Shown here piece after piece: positions 42,962-53,700 of a stretch of 64,000 bases of DNA. The stretch is from Eutrema japonicum. Lineage: Eukaryota > Streptophyta > Magnoliopsida > Brassicales > Brassicaceae. The stretch is from contig BSQW01000014.1 in the NCBI GenBank assembly GCA_030161315.1, forward strand, positions 32,424,545 to 32,488,544, given 5' to 3'. Positions within the stretch are counted from its first letter, which is position 1. The number at the start of each line of letters is the position of its first letter. The notes under the pieces were generated by a model, which saw nothing but the letters and a program-made list of their open reading frames with translations, was not told the DNA's origin and ran no database searches. The translations under genes were made by a program, and so were the position numbers.

Positions 42962-44985
42962 ATAGAGTTACCATAAGCAGGGGATCCGAAAGCCTTCGCG
43001 AGCTCAGCAACGAAGAGCTAGCAAGGCTAGAACGAACGAACAGACGAGCAAGATCAATTCCCGTCATCATGGACGAACAGAACAACGAGAGTACCGCAGA
43101 GAGTGCCCTCATCATGGGTACTCGGATGAGCATATTCTAAGCATCTTCTACGATGGAGTTGACTGGGACTATAAGAACGCCCTTAATGTCGCGAGCAATG
43201 GAGATTTCATGACTAAGACCAAGGAGGGGGCGTACCAGCTGATCGAGAACTTGGCTTTAAGTTCTGGAAATCGATGTCCCGAGTACGACAGGTCTAAATG
43301 TGTCAACGGTGCAGATTCGCAGAAGATTGACGAGCTGACTGCGAAAGTGAACTTGCTGCTGAAGGGAAACCAGAAAGGTGTGCAGTCTTGCGATGAGACA
43401 GGAGATGCAGATTTTTGTCGGGGATTAGCTAAAGATGAGAGTGATGAGATGCAGGAGGTTAACTTCGTTAGTGGACAAGGGTTCAACCAGAACTACCGAA
43501 ACCATCCAAATTTGTCTTATAGAAGCACCAATGTCGAAAATCCCCAATATCAAGTCTACCCCCAGCAAGCTCAATAAACCCAAGGGAAAACTTTTGTGCA
43601 AAACGCTGGCGTCTCAGGTTTTTCTCAGGGTTTTCAAGGTCAGAATAATTTCCAAGGTGAGTTTCAGCAGAAACAACCATTCAACACCTTCCAGAGAGCA
43701 TCACCAGCCCCATTCCAAGTTCATGTGAGCTCTGCGAATGGTTCTCAAAATGAGCTTAAACTTCTTATGCAACAGCTTCTGCTCAATCAGCAGCAATTTG
43801 CTAAGGAGATCAATGTTAAGGTTGATAACATGTACAACGATCTCAACAGCAAGTACGAAGTTGTATGCACTCATGTGAAGAAGCTGGACACTTAAGTTGC
43901 TCAAAATGCCGAAGCAATCAAGCGACAGCCAGGAACTCTTACGGGAAAAGTAGAGACAAACCCCAGAGAGCATTGCAATGCAATACTGCTCAAGGAGAAA
44001 TGAAGAATGTGCATGAGTTGAAGAATGAGGTTGAAACACATGCTATTGCAGCAGAGAAGAAATATGCTTCCATCACCCCACCACCATATGTTTCTAAGGT
44101 GTCATACCCTATGCCACCCAGACACCTCATGAAGCCTATTAGTGCAGAGAAGCTGAGTGGTTTTGATAAGTTGGTAAGGAGGATTCCCCATGAGATCTCG
44201 TTTGAGGAAGCCTTGGAAGACCGACCTTTGTTAGATTTCTTCCAGTATTGCAGAGAGACTCTAGCAGAGATGAAGGCACTTTTCATCAAGGCAAGGAGCA
44301 CACCACCACCGATGAAGCAGTTGTCTAAGATTGGAGACCCCGGAAAGTTCGTTGTTCCATGTTCTATCTTCGGAGTCAAAATTTAAAGAATCTCTTGTAG
44401 ATTTTGGGTTTAGCGTAAATCTGATGTCGAAGGCTGTTGCAGAGAGGTTGGGAATTGCCGATATGAAACCTCCTCAGATGACTCTTGCGTTTGCCAACTC
44501 TTCTACCGTAACCCCATATGGTATCATCCCTGATTTGCTTGTTAATGTAGGAAATTGCTTGGTTCCTACTGATTTCCAGGTTGTGGAGATGAGTGAATGT
44601 TCTTATATGCCTTTGATTCTGGGAAGACCATTCATGGCTACAGCGGGGACAGTTGTAGACATGTCCAATAAGAGAATCTCACTCTCTATCATTGACAGAA
44701 AAGTATTCTACAAAGCCATCCCCGCTAGAGGAGCTCCCAAATACGTCTCTTGCATCACTGTTGTCACGGGAGGGACAATGTTGGTTGATCCTTGGAAAGA
44801 TCCTTATAAAGAGGACGAAGTCAAAGTAGTCTTAGATGATCCTCCTATCATCAGCAAGGGCGACATCATAAAGACCAAGGCACAAGGGAAGGTAAAAAGC
44901 AAAAGAGTCAAGGGAGATGTTTATATAACTTTGATCCTCAGAAGTGTGATGGAGATTCGATTGAGTATAAGGTAAAGTGCAAGGG
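42962..44985 (+). pseudogene. Athila gag and protease-like region, broken
   Basis: HILSIFYDGVDWDYKNAL (43128 on) and QLIENLALSSGNRC are Athila gag motifs; most of the gag core before them is deleted. A Gln-rich part follows (FSQGFQGQNNFQGEFQQ). Stops at 43576 and 43895 and frame changes separate the pieces. HEISFEEALEDRPLLDFF (44190) leads to the protease-like block SLVDFGFSVNLMSKAVAERLG (44391-44452), where the Asp is kept (VDFG) but the usual Gly-Ala/Ser pattern is altered. The region then continues MPLILGRPFMATAGTVVD. Confidence 0.82.
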
Positions 44986-46286
44986 AACATCAAAGTAATT
45001 ATCAAAGTTTAGAGCAATTCTCACTTCAGAGCTAAAGGAGAAAGGAAAAGATGATGTAAAGGGAATGATGAGCAGAATACTGAAGCTGGAGATGTTTGAT
45101 GGTGGGACTTGTTTCGGGGTAAGCTCTCATGCTCTTCCTGACTGATACCCGAACCAAAGTCAAGCTAACGACTTAAAACAAGCGCTTGGTGGGAGGCAAC
45201 CCACCGGTATGTTTTCTTTTATTTGCGCTTTTATTTTATTTTTCTTGAGTCTGTTCCACCTTCTTCCTAATTTATTTTCACACCGAGACGGTGAGAAGTA
45301 AGTCTGGGGGAGGGTATCTATCGTTACTAACGCTATCGTTTCTTTCTTTTGTTTTTCTCTTGAGTCATTTTTATGTTTTATTGAGTCAAAACTTGTTGGA
45401 GATTAAGATCATTACCTTTGAATTTTTAATGTGATTTTGCATCTAAGTGACCATTGTTACATATTTAGCTCCCGATAAGACTAATGAAAAATCTAAAGGC
45501 CAAACAGTTAATCAGAGGCATCTATGTTTCCAGAAAAAATTCAAAATTTGAGCTAGTTTCTGCGCTCTTCCTTTTACCTCATCATCGTGATTGGTATCTT
45601 CAGAGCTTGACTCCTCATTCGTATCTGACAAGGCAACCCGTGTTAAAGTATGGTACTTATCTCCCTCATTTTTAATTAAAAATCAGAAAAGATGAAATGA
45701 TTTTCATTCGAGTAAAGGGCTAGGAAAATTTCCATCGATCCCACTATTTTACTTCGAAGGAGATTATCACACTAAGGTTGGAAGCGAGGTAAGGAAAATT
45801 TCCGAATATACCACTATTCGCCTACACCTTAGATTAAAAGGGTGGCACTAAAATGAACCGGGGATTCGGTGGCAAAAACCATCAATACTCTTTTTCCATC
45901 AGCCATTAACCCTATGGAAAAGAAATGAGAACAAAATAAGTATGGGGGAGAGGAAAAGTACCAAGGGTTGTGTTGTTGTCTTGTCGCGATATCGAAAGGG
46001 AAAGAGTCTAGAAGGTTCTTGGCACTATGATCTTTGATGAGACCCATCAATGATAGCTTTGGAATTATTCTGCGAGATTATGTGTTGAATCTGGGAGGCT
46101 GCGAATGCTTGCAGAGAAGTACATGGTGGTCCAATCAGGAGCTAGTCTAGCAATACGTGGATTAATAAGGTAACTGTCATTGCGGAACTTTAAAGGACGT
46201 GTGAATCTCTGTATTTTTCAAACTCTTCTTTCGTGCTTAGTTTTATGTTTGCTTGAGGACAAGCAAAGAACTAAGTCTGTGGAAAT
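44986..46286 (+). other. Athila 3' non-coding region
   Basis: Carries AGCGCTTGGTGGGAGGC (45180), CACCGAGACGGTGAG with AAGTCTGGGGGAGGG (45280-45315), and TTGCTTGAGGACAAGCAAAG (46251), all standard Athila marks. No ORF recognised; the pol region is missing between 44985 and here. Confidence 0.75.
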
Positions 46287-47751
46287 TGATATGCTTGGTT
46301 TTTACCGTTTTTAACACATATTTTGGTGTTTATTTTGAGTCTTTTATTGAGTCAAAGTGTGTTTTTAGAGTCTTTTAGTCCTTTATCAAGTCTTTTCAGG
46401 TTTTAGGAGGCTTTGGGAGAAAAGGAGCCATTTTGGGTGAAAATGAGCATATGGAGATGCAGAATCATGCAGAGACGTCAGAAGTTTGGCAGTCTTTCAA
46501 TGTCTTTCCACCAATGGATCGAGCTTATATTTGGACACGAGATAGATCTGTGAATTAACTTTCATTTGCAAGGGCTTTGAAGGAAATCCAACGGTGCGAT
46601 CAAGAGTTATACCCGATTTACTAAAGACAGGTCAATCTGCCTCGCAGAAGAAGCATGCGCAGAACATGGAGAGTGGCATCGATCGATGCATATCTAGGAT
46701 CGGTCGATGCTGAACTCTCGGGTAGGGGTATCATCGACCGTGGCATCGACCGGTCCATATTGGTATCGACCGATGCACTTCCCATACGAGAAAAATGCAG
46801 TTTTTGCATTTTCTAAACTTCATATTTTGCCCCAGAATTATCCTAACTTAACCTAATTCGACCCAAGACCTATATATACTTGTTTTTAGCCTCATAAAAG
46901 GGGAGCCACGCCCACTTATCATCAGATACAACTTCTATAAGTTTTTCATAGTTTTTCGATTCAAGATCTTCCCGGGAGAAGATCTCGCCTTTGTATCTCG
47001 ATATAGAAAAGATTTATGAACCCTCTTATTATCTATTGAATTTCTCTATGATTTCTCTCATACCTCTTTGCTTATTCTCTGCAACTATGTGTGAGTAGTT
47101 TCATAGTTAGGTTTAGGCTTTCAAGGGGATCCATGAGTCATTGAATTAGACATTTATAGGGATTTATCTTTTGTGGTTTTCGCTTATTGTTGTGTTTATT
47201 GCTTAGACTTGAGCTGACCGCTAGGTCTATGAACTAGGGCTTAATCTAATAGCGCGGAAGTGTGAAGATTGCTAGAAAGAACATAAGCGAGCGAATCACC
47301 TAGTAGTGCGGAAGTGTATTAGGTTGATTCGTGAACATATCGAACTTGCTCGTTAAGGCTGATCTAGAATTCTATGAGCACGGAAGTGGATTAGGATGCT
47401 AGGTTTAGTAACCATGAGCACGGAAGTGGATTGGTTAGATATTTATGTTTGAGTTTGAAACTTGCTTTTAATTATTCCATGAATAGTTGTCTGATTTATG
47501 ATCTCTGGATTCCTGCGAATAAACCCTCGACCTAACGCTTTTCCTTTATTGAATTTACATCGCTTAAATTGCTCTTGTTATTTATTCTAAAACAAACAAT
47601 ATTTCTGTCTTAGCTTAATTTCATAATTGTGAGAATAGTAGTGTAACCTTGGTCTATGTGGATTCGATCCTAAAGTACTGCATTGACAACCGTTATGATT
47701 GCGGTAGTGTGAACTTTAGTTTTAATTGACTGAGTGAAAACGCTTAAATCA
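46287..47751 (+). repeat. Athila 3' LTR (1,465 bp)
   Basis: TGATATGCTTGG...AACGCTTAAATCA. A cassette of ATCGATCGATGC, TCGACCGTGGCATCGACCGG and related palindromes at 46676-46790 precedes TATA-like CCTATATATACTTG (46869). Confidence 0.88.
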
Positions 47752-47756
47752 GATGC

Positions 47757-48922
47757 TCTAGACCTGGGACGAGGATCGTGAGGAACAAAAACTCTCATTT
47801 CAATCACATAGATGGCGGTAAATTGTACGGTGTGACGATTACTGGCCACAACGAATATTTCCTCCCATACTATTCAAAAGGGTTGAATCTATCCGTAGAT
47901 AACCCGAGGTATACGTTCCTTGGCTCACACGCAAAACTATGATAAACCTCTTGAAAATGTTTCCATACTTCTGCATCTGAAGGATGCGCTATCTTTCCAG
48001 CTGAGTTATGTTCTGCATGCCATCTCATAGGCCCTACCGTGCGCTGGGATTGATATAACCTCTTCAACCTATCAGCTAGGGGAAGATACCACATCCGTTT
48101 ATGTGGAACATGTACTCTGCCTCCTGTATCCTGATAGCGAGGTTTGTGACAAAAACGACACTTCAACCGGTTTTCATCTTTTCTCCAGTATATCATACAG
48201 TTGTCGATGCACACATCTATCATCTGATAAGGTAATCCAAGACCAGCTACAAGCTTCTGAATCTCGTAGTATGAAGCCGGTGAAATATTAGCTTCAGGTA
48301 AGACATCTCTCACAAAATCAGCTATTGCATCAACACAATCTTCGGCCAAGTTGAAATCCGTATTTATAGTCATCAACCTGCTTGCAGTTGAAAGAGGCGA
48401 TATTCCATCTCTACATCCTCTGTATAATGGCTGCTTTGACGTATCTAGCATATCAAAAAACTTTCGCGCTTCTGAATTTGGTTCCTCTATCCTGTTACCA
48501 TCCTCAACATGATACGATGCTATGTTTTCACGAAATACATCATTCACCATCTAAGTGTAACCTGCGTTTACATCTACTTTCGGTGTTGGTTCCTCTAACC
48601 TAGTACCCGAAGTACTACCAAACCTATCAAATGTGCTACCATAATATTGCACCATTGAATCGGTTTCTCCGTGGGTATACCAAATCTTGTAACCAGGCAT
48701 AAATCCATTCTTATATAAGTGCTTCCTTACATCCATAACTGAGACTAATCTATGATTCCGACATTTAGTACAAGGACAATACATTTTACCGTATTCTGAT
48801 GTCATGCTATTGTTTGACGCAAAGTTCATGAACTCCTCCACACCTTGTGCGAACTCATCCGTCAATTCCCCCGTAGCGGAATCACGCGGAGGTTTGTCCA
48901 TCCATGATCTAAAATAAGACAT
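47757..48922 (-). pseudogene. CACTA TNPD-like transposase, N-terminal part
   Basis: ATG at 48922: MSYFRSWMDKPPRDSATGEL is the transposase-associated domain, with CPCTKCRNH (about 48785) as its zinc site. A TAG at 48553-48551 interrupts an otherwise open frame that goes on with the Transposase_21 domain (DCVDAIADFVRDVLPEANIS, IDNCMIYW, CRFCHKPRY, MRWHAEH, LGLSTDRFNPF). Further stops follow at 47870 and near 47820, and the reading LWPVIVTPYNLPP ends at the Athila joint (about 47757). In active elements this protein does the cutting and joining. Confidence 0.88.
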
Positions 48923-49225
48923 TGTGTAATTTTGTTTTTAGTTGTTGTGAATGTTGTGAATGATCGAGGGGAGGAGTATTTATAGAGAAATGTTTGTTTG
49001 TTCTCTGCAACTATACACAAGAATCTTCAAAATATCAGAGACATGTAACACACGAATTAAACATTGGAACAACCTAGGAACAAAGACATGTTAAAAAGGC
49101 AATGAATGTTTACAAAGCGCATGCACTCTTTGTATAAAACAATTGTAATCCAGCGGAAACATTCCAAACCGTTTACAAACAAAGCAAGAAACGTATATAC
49201 AAGGGGAGAAGTATTTACAAAGCAA

Positions 49226-49227
<2 letters not shown>
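48923..49227 (-). promoter_or_regulatory. Presumed TNPD promoter and leader
   Basis: About 300 bp upstream of the TNPD start, without recognised repeats; the TATAAATAC complement near 48975 could be a TATA box on the minus strand. Confidence 0.35.
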
Positions 49228-49259
<32 letters not shown>

Positions 49260-49592
49260 CCTCGGAAATCGGTCAGAATATTCCGAGGGATTTCCGACGG
49301 CCGTTCCGAGGGATTCATTTTCCTCGAAAATCGGTCGGAATATTCTGACGGATTTCCAGCCGTCGGAAATCCCTCGGAATATTCCGACCGATTTTTGAGG
49401 GAATACGGTCTCGTCGAGATTCCCTCGGAATATTTCGAAGGATTTCCGACGGCTGGTAATCCGTCGTAATATTCCGACCGATTTCCGAGGAAAATGAATC
49501 CCTCGGGATCCCCTTGGTATTCCCTCGGTATTTTCCGACGGTTTCAGACCTATCGGAAACACCGTCAGAAATCCGGCTATTTTCTTGTAGTG
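49228..49592 (-). repeat. CACTA terminal and subterminal repeats, with a (TA)n tract
   Basis: (TA)n at 49228-49257. Then many TCCCTCGGAATATTCCGA, CCGTCGGAAAT and GGTCGGAATATTC motifs in both orientations, ending at the CACTACAAGAAAA terminus. Such arrays are where the TNPA-type protein binds in En/Spm. Confidence 0.85.
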
Positions 49593-49729
49593 CGGGATTT
49601 AAGTTGGAATGGTTGGAGAAGGCACTGAAAGAGGTTGGTGAGACTCGGATTCAAGAAATTAAGGAAGAGTTGAATGACTTGACGCAGAAGCGCGCAGACA
49701 TGAATGCTCTGCTGGAGTTCTTAAAATGA
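49593..49729 (+). pseudogene. MATH/coiled-coil gene, 3' end
   Basis: GFKLEWLEKALKEVGETR and QEIKEELNDLTQKR, then a stop at 49727-49729. This is the C-terminal coiled coil of plant MATH/coiled-coil proteins and fits the 5' half at 35262-36505. It is directly joined to the CACTA terminus. Confidence 0.82.
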
Positions 49730-50786
49730 TGTTGTTTGACTAGACAGTTGAGAGTTTTGGATCTAATTGGCGTTTCTGGTCTGTTTGTTTTTCGTCCTAG
49801 TTTTTTTTTAGAAAACAATCTTCTTGAACTTGGGGAAGATCAAGAGACTTGTTTTGTTATTAAGGTCATTGTTTCTTTTTTGGTACTTTGTTTCTTGACG
49901 GAAAAAGTAATCAGAGATGTCTGCGTAAGGACACTAGAGAAAAACCTAGAACATATAATGGAAGAGCCCTAGTTTGGTTCAAAGTAGCTTCTCAAATTAA
50001 TTTTGTTAAATGGGCTGCTATTGACATAACTGTGTTCGTACAATTTCCCTCTAATTAAAAACGAAATACGTTTGAAAAAAAAAATCATGAAATACTAAGG
50101 TTAGTTTTTTTTTGTTAAACTGAACTAGGGATTTAGGCAATATATGTTGGGCAAAATTCCAGAACCGAACCAAAATTTTTGAAATCGGAACCGAAATTTT
50201 GAATTCGAACAGAATTTTATAAAATATTCTGAATTGAATAGAATTTTTCTAAATCGAATTACCCGATTTCGAACCGAACCAAATCTAAATTGTATGAAAC
50301 CGAATGGAATTAACCAAACTAACCAAATTCAAAACACAAGTAATATTTGTACATTTAAATATATTAAAATCTACAATGTTACTTAAAATTACTTAATTAT
50401 TTTTACTTTTGTTATAATTTTTTTTGTTTAAAACCAAACCAAACTCGAATCCGAATCGAACCCGAATCGAACCAAACCGAATGATTAAAAACCGAATCAA
50501 ACCGATGTAAAATTTGAATCCGAATAGAACCAATTTTTTTAAACCAAAAAATCCAAAAATCGAATAACCCAAACCAAACCAAAGCTAACCATATAATCCA
50601 ACGGCCTAAACCAGTAGAGTTTAGATTCCAATTTTCTCCATTACAAAAAAAATACATAATTATTAGAGAAGAGAAGCCAAAAAAAAAAAAAGAGAGGGTA
50701 AAACGTAGCAAACCTCATCTCCCTCTTCTTCTTCTTTTTTGTTTGTTCCGTCTCTTTTCTCCTCCACCTGTAGTCATCGATACGCG
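49730..50786. other. Intergenic region with an AACCGAA-rich repeat and the SPP upstream region
   Basis: 49730-50100 is the former MATH 3' flank. 50150-50590 is rich in GAACCGAACC/AACCAAACC-type motifs, all on one strand, resembling hAT-derived filler, but no clear terminal repeats were found. 50690-50786 is CT-rich (CTCCCTCTTCTTCTTC), a usual plant 5' UTR feature, ahead of the SPP start codon. Confidence 0.5.
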
Positions 50787-53700
50787 ATGGCCTCATCTTC
50801 CTCCTCCATTTTCTCCGGCGCTAAGTTCTCTCCGATCCTAGCTCCTTTTAACTCTCGAGATAGCCACCGCTCTGGATTTATAAAAGATAGCCGGAATAAA
50901 GTTAGGTTTAATCCGCCGCAGAATCGTGTTCGCGTGGAAGCTCAGTCTTTAATTCCTTATAATGGTCTTTGGTATGTCTTCTTTATCTTCGGTTTCGTCT
51001 TCTATCTATACGGAGAATTAGACTTTGAGATTGAGATGTTTATGAGAAAAATTAACATCTTTATGGAACTGAAATTAGTTCAAAATATAGCCAATGATTC
51101 TTGCTTTCTTCTTCTCTCAGTTGTTGAGTTTAGTTATATTTAAGCTCTTCTCCTGAAAATTTGGAGCAGTGTAATTCTAATTCTTGGTTGAATTATGGTG
51201 TTCAAAGGGCGAAACAAACTACCAAGAGTGGACGTTGGAAGAGGAACATTGTTCTGGGACAACGAACCACTGAGACATCACTTTCTCAGGGAAGTAAGTT
51301 CTGTCTCACCTGTAAAAAGACTCAACCAGTGATCAGAAGATCATTACATAGAGCCTTTGTGGACAGAACTTCATTTAGTTTGTCAAGCTCTCCTTTAACG
51401 TCTTCTCTGGTTCGTAAGCTATACATCATTTCTCTTCTGTGTTATAGTCTTGCATCCTTTTTTTTTGAGCTATTGTATATAACTGACTCGAACATGTGCC
51501 CAAATTTTCAGAGAAAACATTCTCAGATTCTAAATGCGACAGTTGGACCAGATGAGCCACATGCTGCTGGTACAGCCTGGCCAGATGGCATTGTTGAAGA
51601 GAGACAAGATGTGGACTTATTTCCCCCTGAGATCGATAGGGCGGAGCTAGAAGCCTTTCTTGGTGCTGAACTTCCTTCTCATCCGAAGTTGCACCGGGGA
51701 CAGTTGAAAAATGGGCTTCGGTATCTTATTTTGCCGAATAAAGTTCCACCAAACAGGTAAATTGAGTAGAATGCTTGAAGTTTGTCTACTCATCTTAATG
51801 ATTGCTTCATACAACAGAATGAGATAAATAACATGGTTTCCTGTACATAATATCGAGAAATATTGTATTTTCTTAGAAAGACAACAAAGAAATAGATAGG
51901 TGGGGGATATTTGTAGCCCTTATCCCGTTATACCTCTTAAGGATATGATCGATTTTTTTTCACATGCTAGATTTGAAGCACACATGGAAGTTCATGTAGG
52001 ATCAATCGATGAGGAAGATGATGAGCAAGGCATTGCTCATATGATAGAACATGTTGCATTTCTTGGGAGCAAGAAACGTGAGAAACTTCTTGGTACAGGT
52101 GCCCGCTCTAATGCCTACACCGATTTCCACCATACAGTATTTCATATTCATTCTCCAACCCACACAAAGGTTTGTTATCTTGTACACCTATTGTTGTATT
52201 ATTTGATGTAGCTTCTGGTTAGTTCATTTTCACAGGTTTTTGTTGCTTCTGTATTTGCTAGAACAAGTATGATGCTTATAGTAGTAGCATTGATTATGGT
52301 GCTTATGAAAATAACATTGATTTTACCAAATCACTACATTCTTTCTCTCTTTTTTCCTCATCACTCTATTTTTTCTCTCCACATCCATCCGAAGACCTCG
52401 CTATATTTTTATATCTATATGTTGCACAAGGAAAATTATTTCTTTATGACCAAAAGTAATGGTTTTGTGTTGATCTTTATTTGTTTATGGACCTTGAAGT
52501 CTGTTTCTTTGTTTGAGTCGTCTGTAGATGTTATTTTGATAATTTGGAGAGCGTGTCCTTATTGGCTCGCTAATTATGTTGATAGAGTTGGACAGAGGGA
52601 ATACTAGTTTCATATGAATTGAAGTGCTGAAACATTTCAGGACTCTGAGGACGACCTCTTTCAATCTGTGCTCGATGCCTTGAATGAGGTATACATCATT
52701 GATTTTGCTATCTAAGATGATGTTTTCCCATTGGATATGTCCCGTGTTTTTTCTGTACCAAAAATCAACATCCCTAAATGTTTCATGGATTATTATTCAT
52801 TTAACGGACAAAATCTTATTTCTCTAATGATTACAGATAGCTTTTAACCCAAAATTCCTCTCATCTCGAGTTGAGAAAGAGAGGCGGGCCATACTTTCAG
52901 AACTTCAGATGATGAATACAATTGAGTATCGTGTTGACTGCCAGGTATTGGTGAAGAATAGTTTCTATATGTCAGCATAACAGTTCTTTCTCTTGCCCAG
53001 TTTTTGGTGAATGAATAATCAGTGACACATTGTGTTTTATATCTTAAAACTAGTTGTTGCAACATCTACATTCTGAGAACAAGCTGGGTAGAAGGTTCCC
53101 TATTGGATTGGAAGAGCAGATTAAGAAGTGGGATGTTGATAAAATTAGGAAATTTCATGAACGATGGTACTTCCCAGCGAATGCCACACTATATATTGTG
53201 GGAGATATTGACAACATACCTCGGATAGTCCACCATATTGAAGTAGGATATCTTACATTTCTTTTCCACTGCCTTTTGTCTTTAGTAAATAAATATTGAA
53301 TTTATGCTGCATAGTCTATGTTGACTGAAAAATCGCTCTTGTGCAGGCTGTGTTTGGAAAAACTGGTTCGGATAATGAGGCAACACCCACTTCTCCTAAT
53401 CCTGGTGCCTTCGGTGCCATGGCTAATTTTCTTGTTCCGAAGCTGCCAGCTGGTCTTGGTGGAACCTTTTCCCAAGAGAGAACAAGTACCGCTGAACAAT
53501 CCAAGATCATTAAAAGAGAAAGACATGCAATTCGTCCCCCAGTCGAGCATAATTGGTCGCTTCCTGGAACCAGTGTTGATCTGAAGCCTCCACAGATATT
53601 TAAGCATGAGCTTCTTCAAAATTTCGCAATCAACATGTTCTGCAAGGTTTTTTGATATAAGCTTTTGATTTCTGTGTTTACTTTTTTTTCTTTCAGAAAG

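Larger units (their letters stand above)
42132..47751 (+). mobile_element. Athila element (plus), deleted inside and at the 5' LTR
   Basis: A truncated 5' LTR (42132-42840), primer-binding site TTTGGCGCCGTTGTCGGGG (42843-42861), gag and protease-like remnants, Athila 3' non-coding region, and a full 3' LTR. Reverse transcriptase, RNase H and integrase are absent. It sits in the CACTA TNPD gene; because the 5' LTR is cut, no target duplication can be seen, and about 350 TNPD codons are lost around it. Confidence 0.85.
36506..49592 (-). mobile_element. CACTA (En/Spm-like) transposon, minus orientation, one end lost
   Basis: The right terminus on the minus strand is CACTACAAGAAAATAGCCGG (49592-49573), the CACTA signature. 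Both gene types of the family are present: TNPD-like (48922 down to 39582) and a Ptta/En/Spm Transposase_24 gene (about 37860-36740). The left CACTA terminus is not found near 36500, so it was probably deleted; the left boundary is set where MATH similarity stops. A solo Athila LTR and a larger Athila lie inside. The element splits the MATH gene. Confidence 0.82.

Noticed and set aside
50150..50590. AACCGAA-rich region as a complete hAT element
   Set aside because: The motif runs on one strand only; no mirrored ends or 8-bp duplication could be found.
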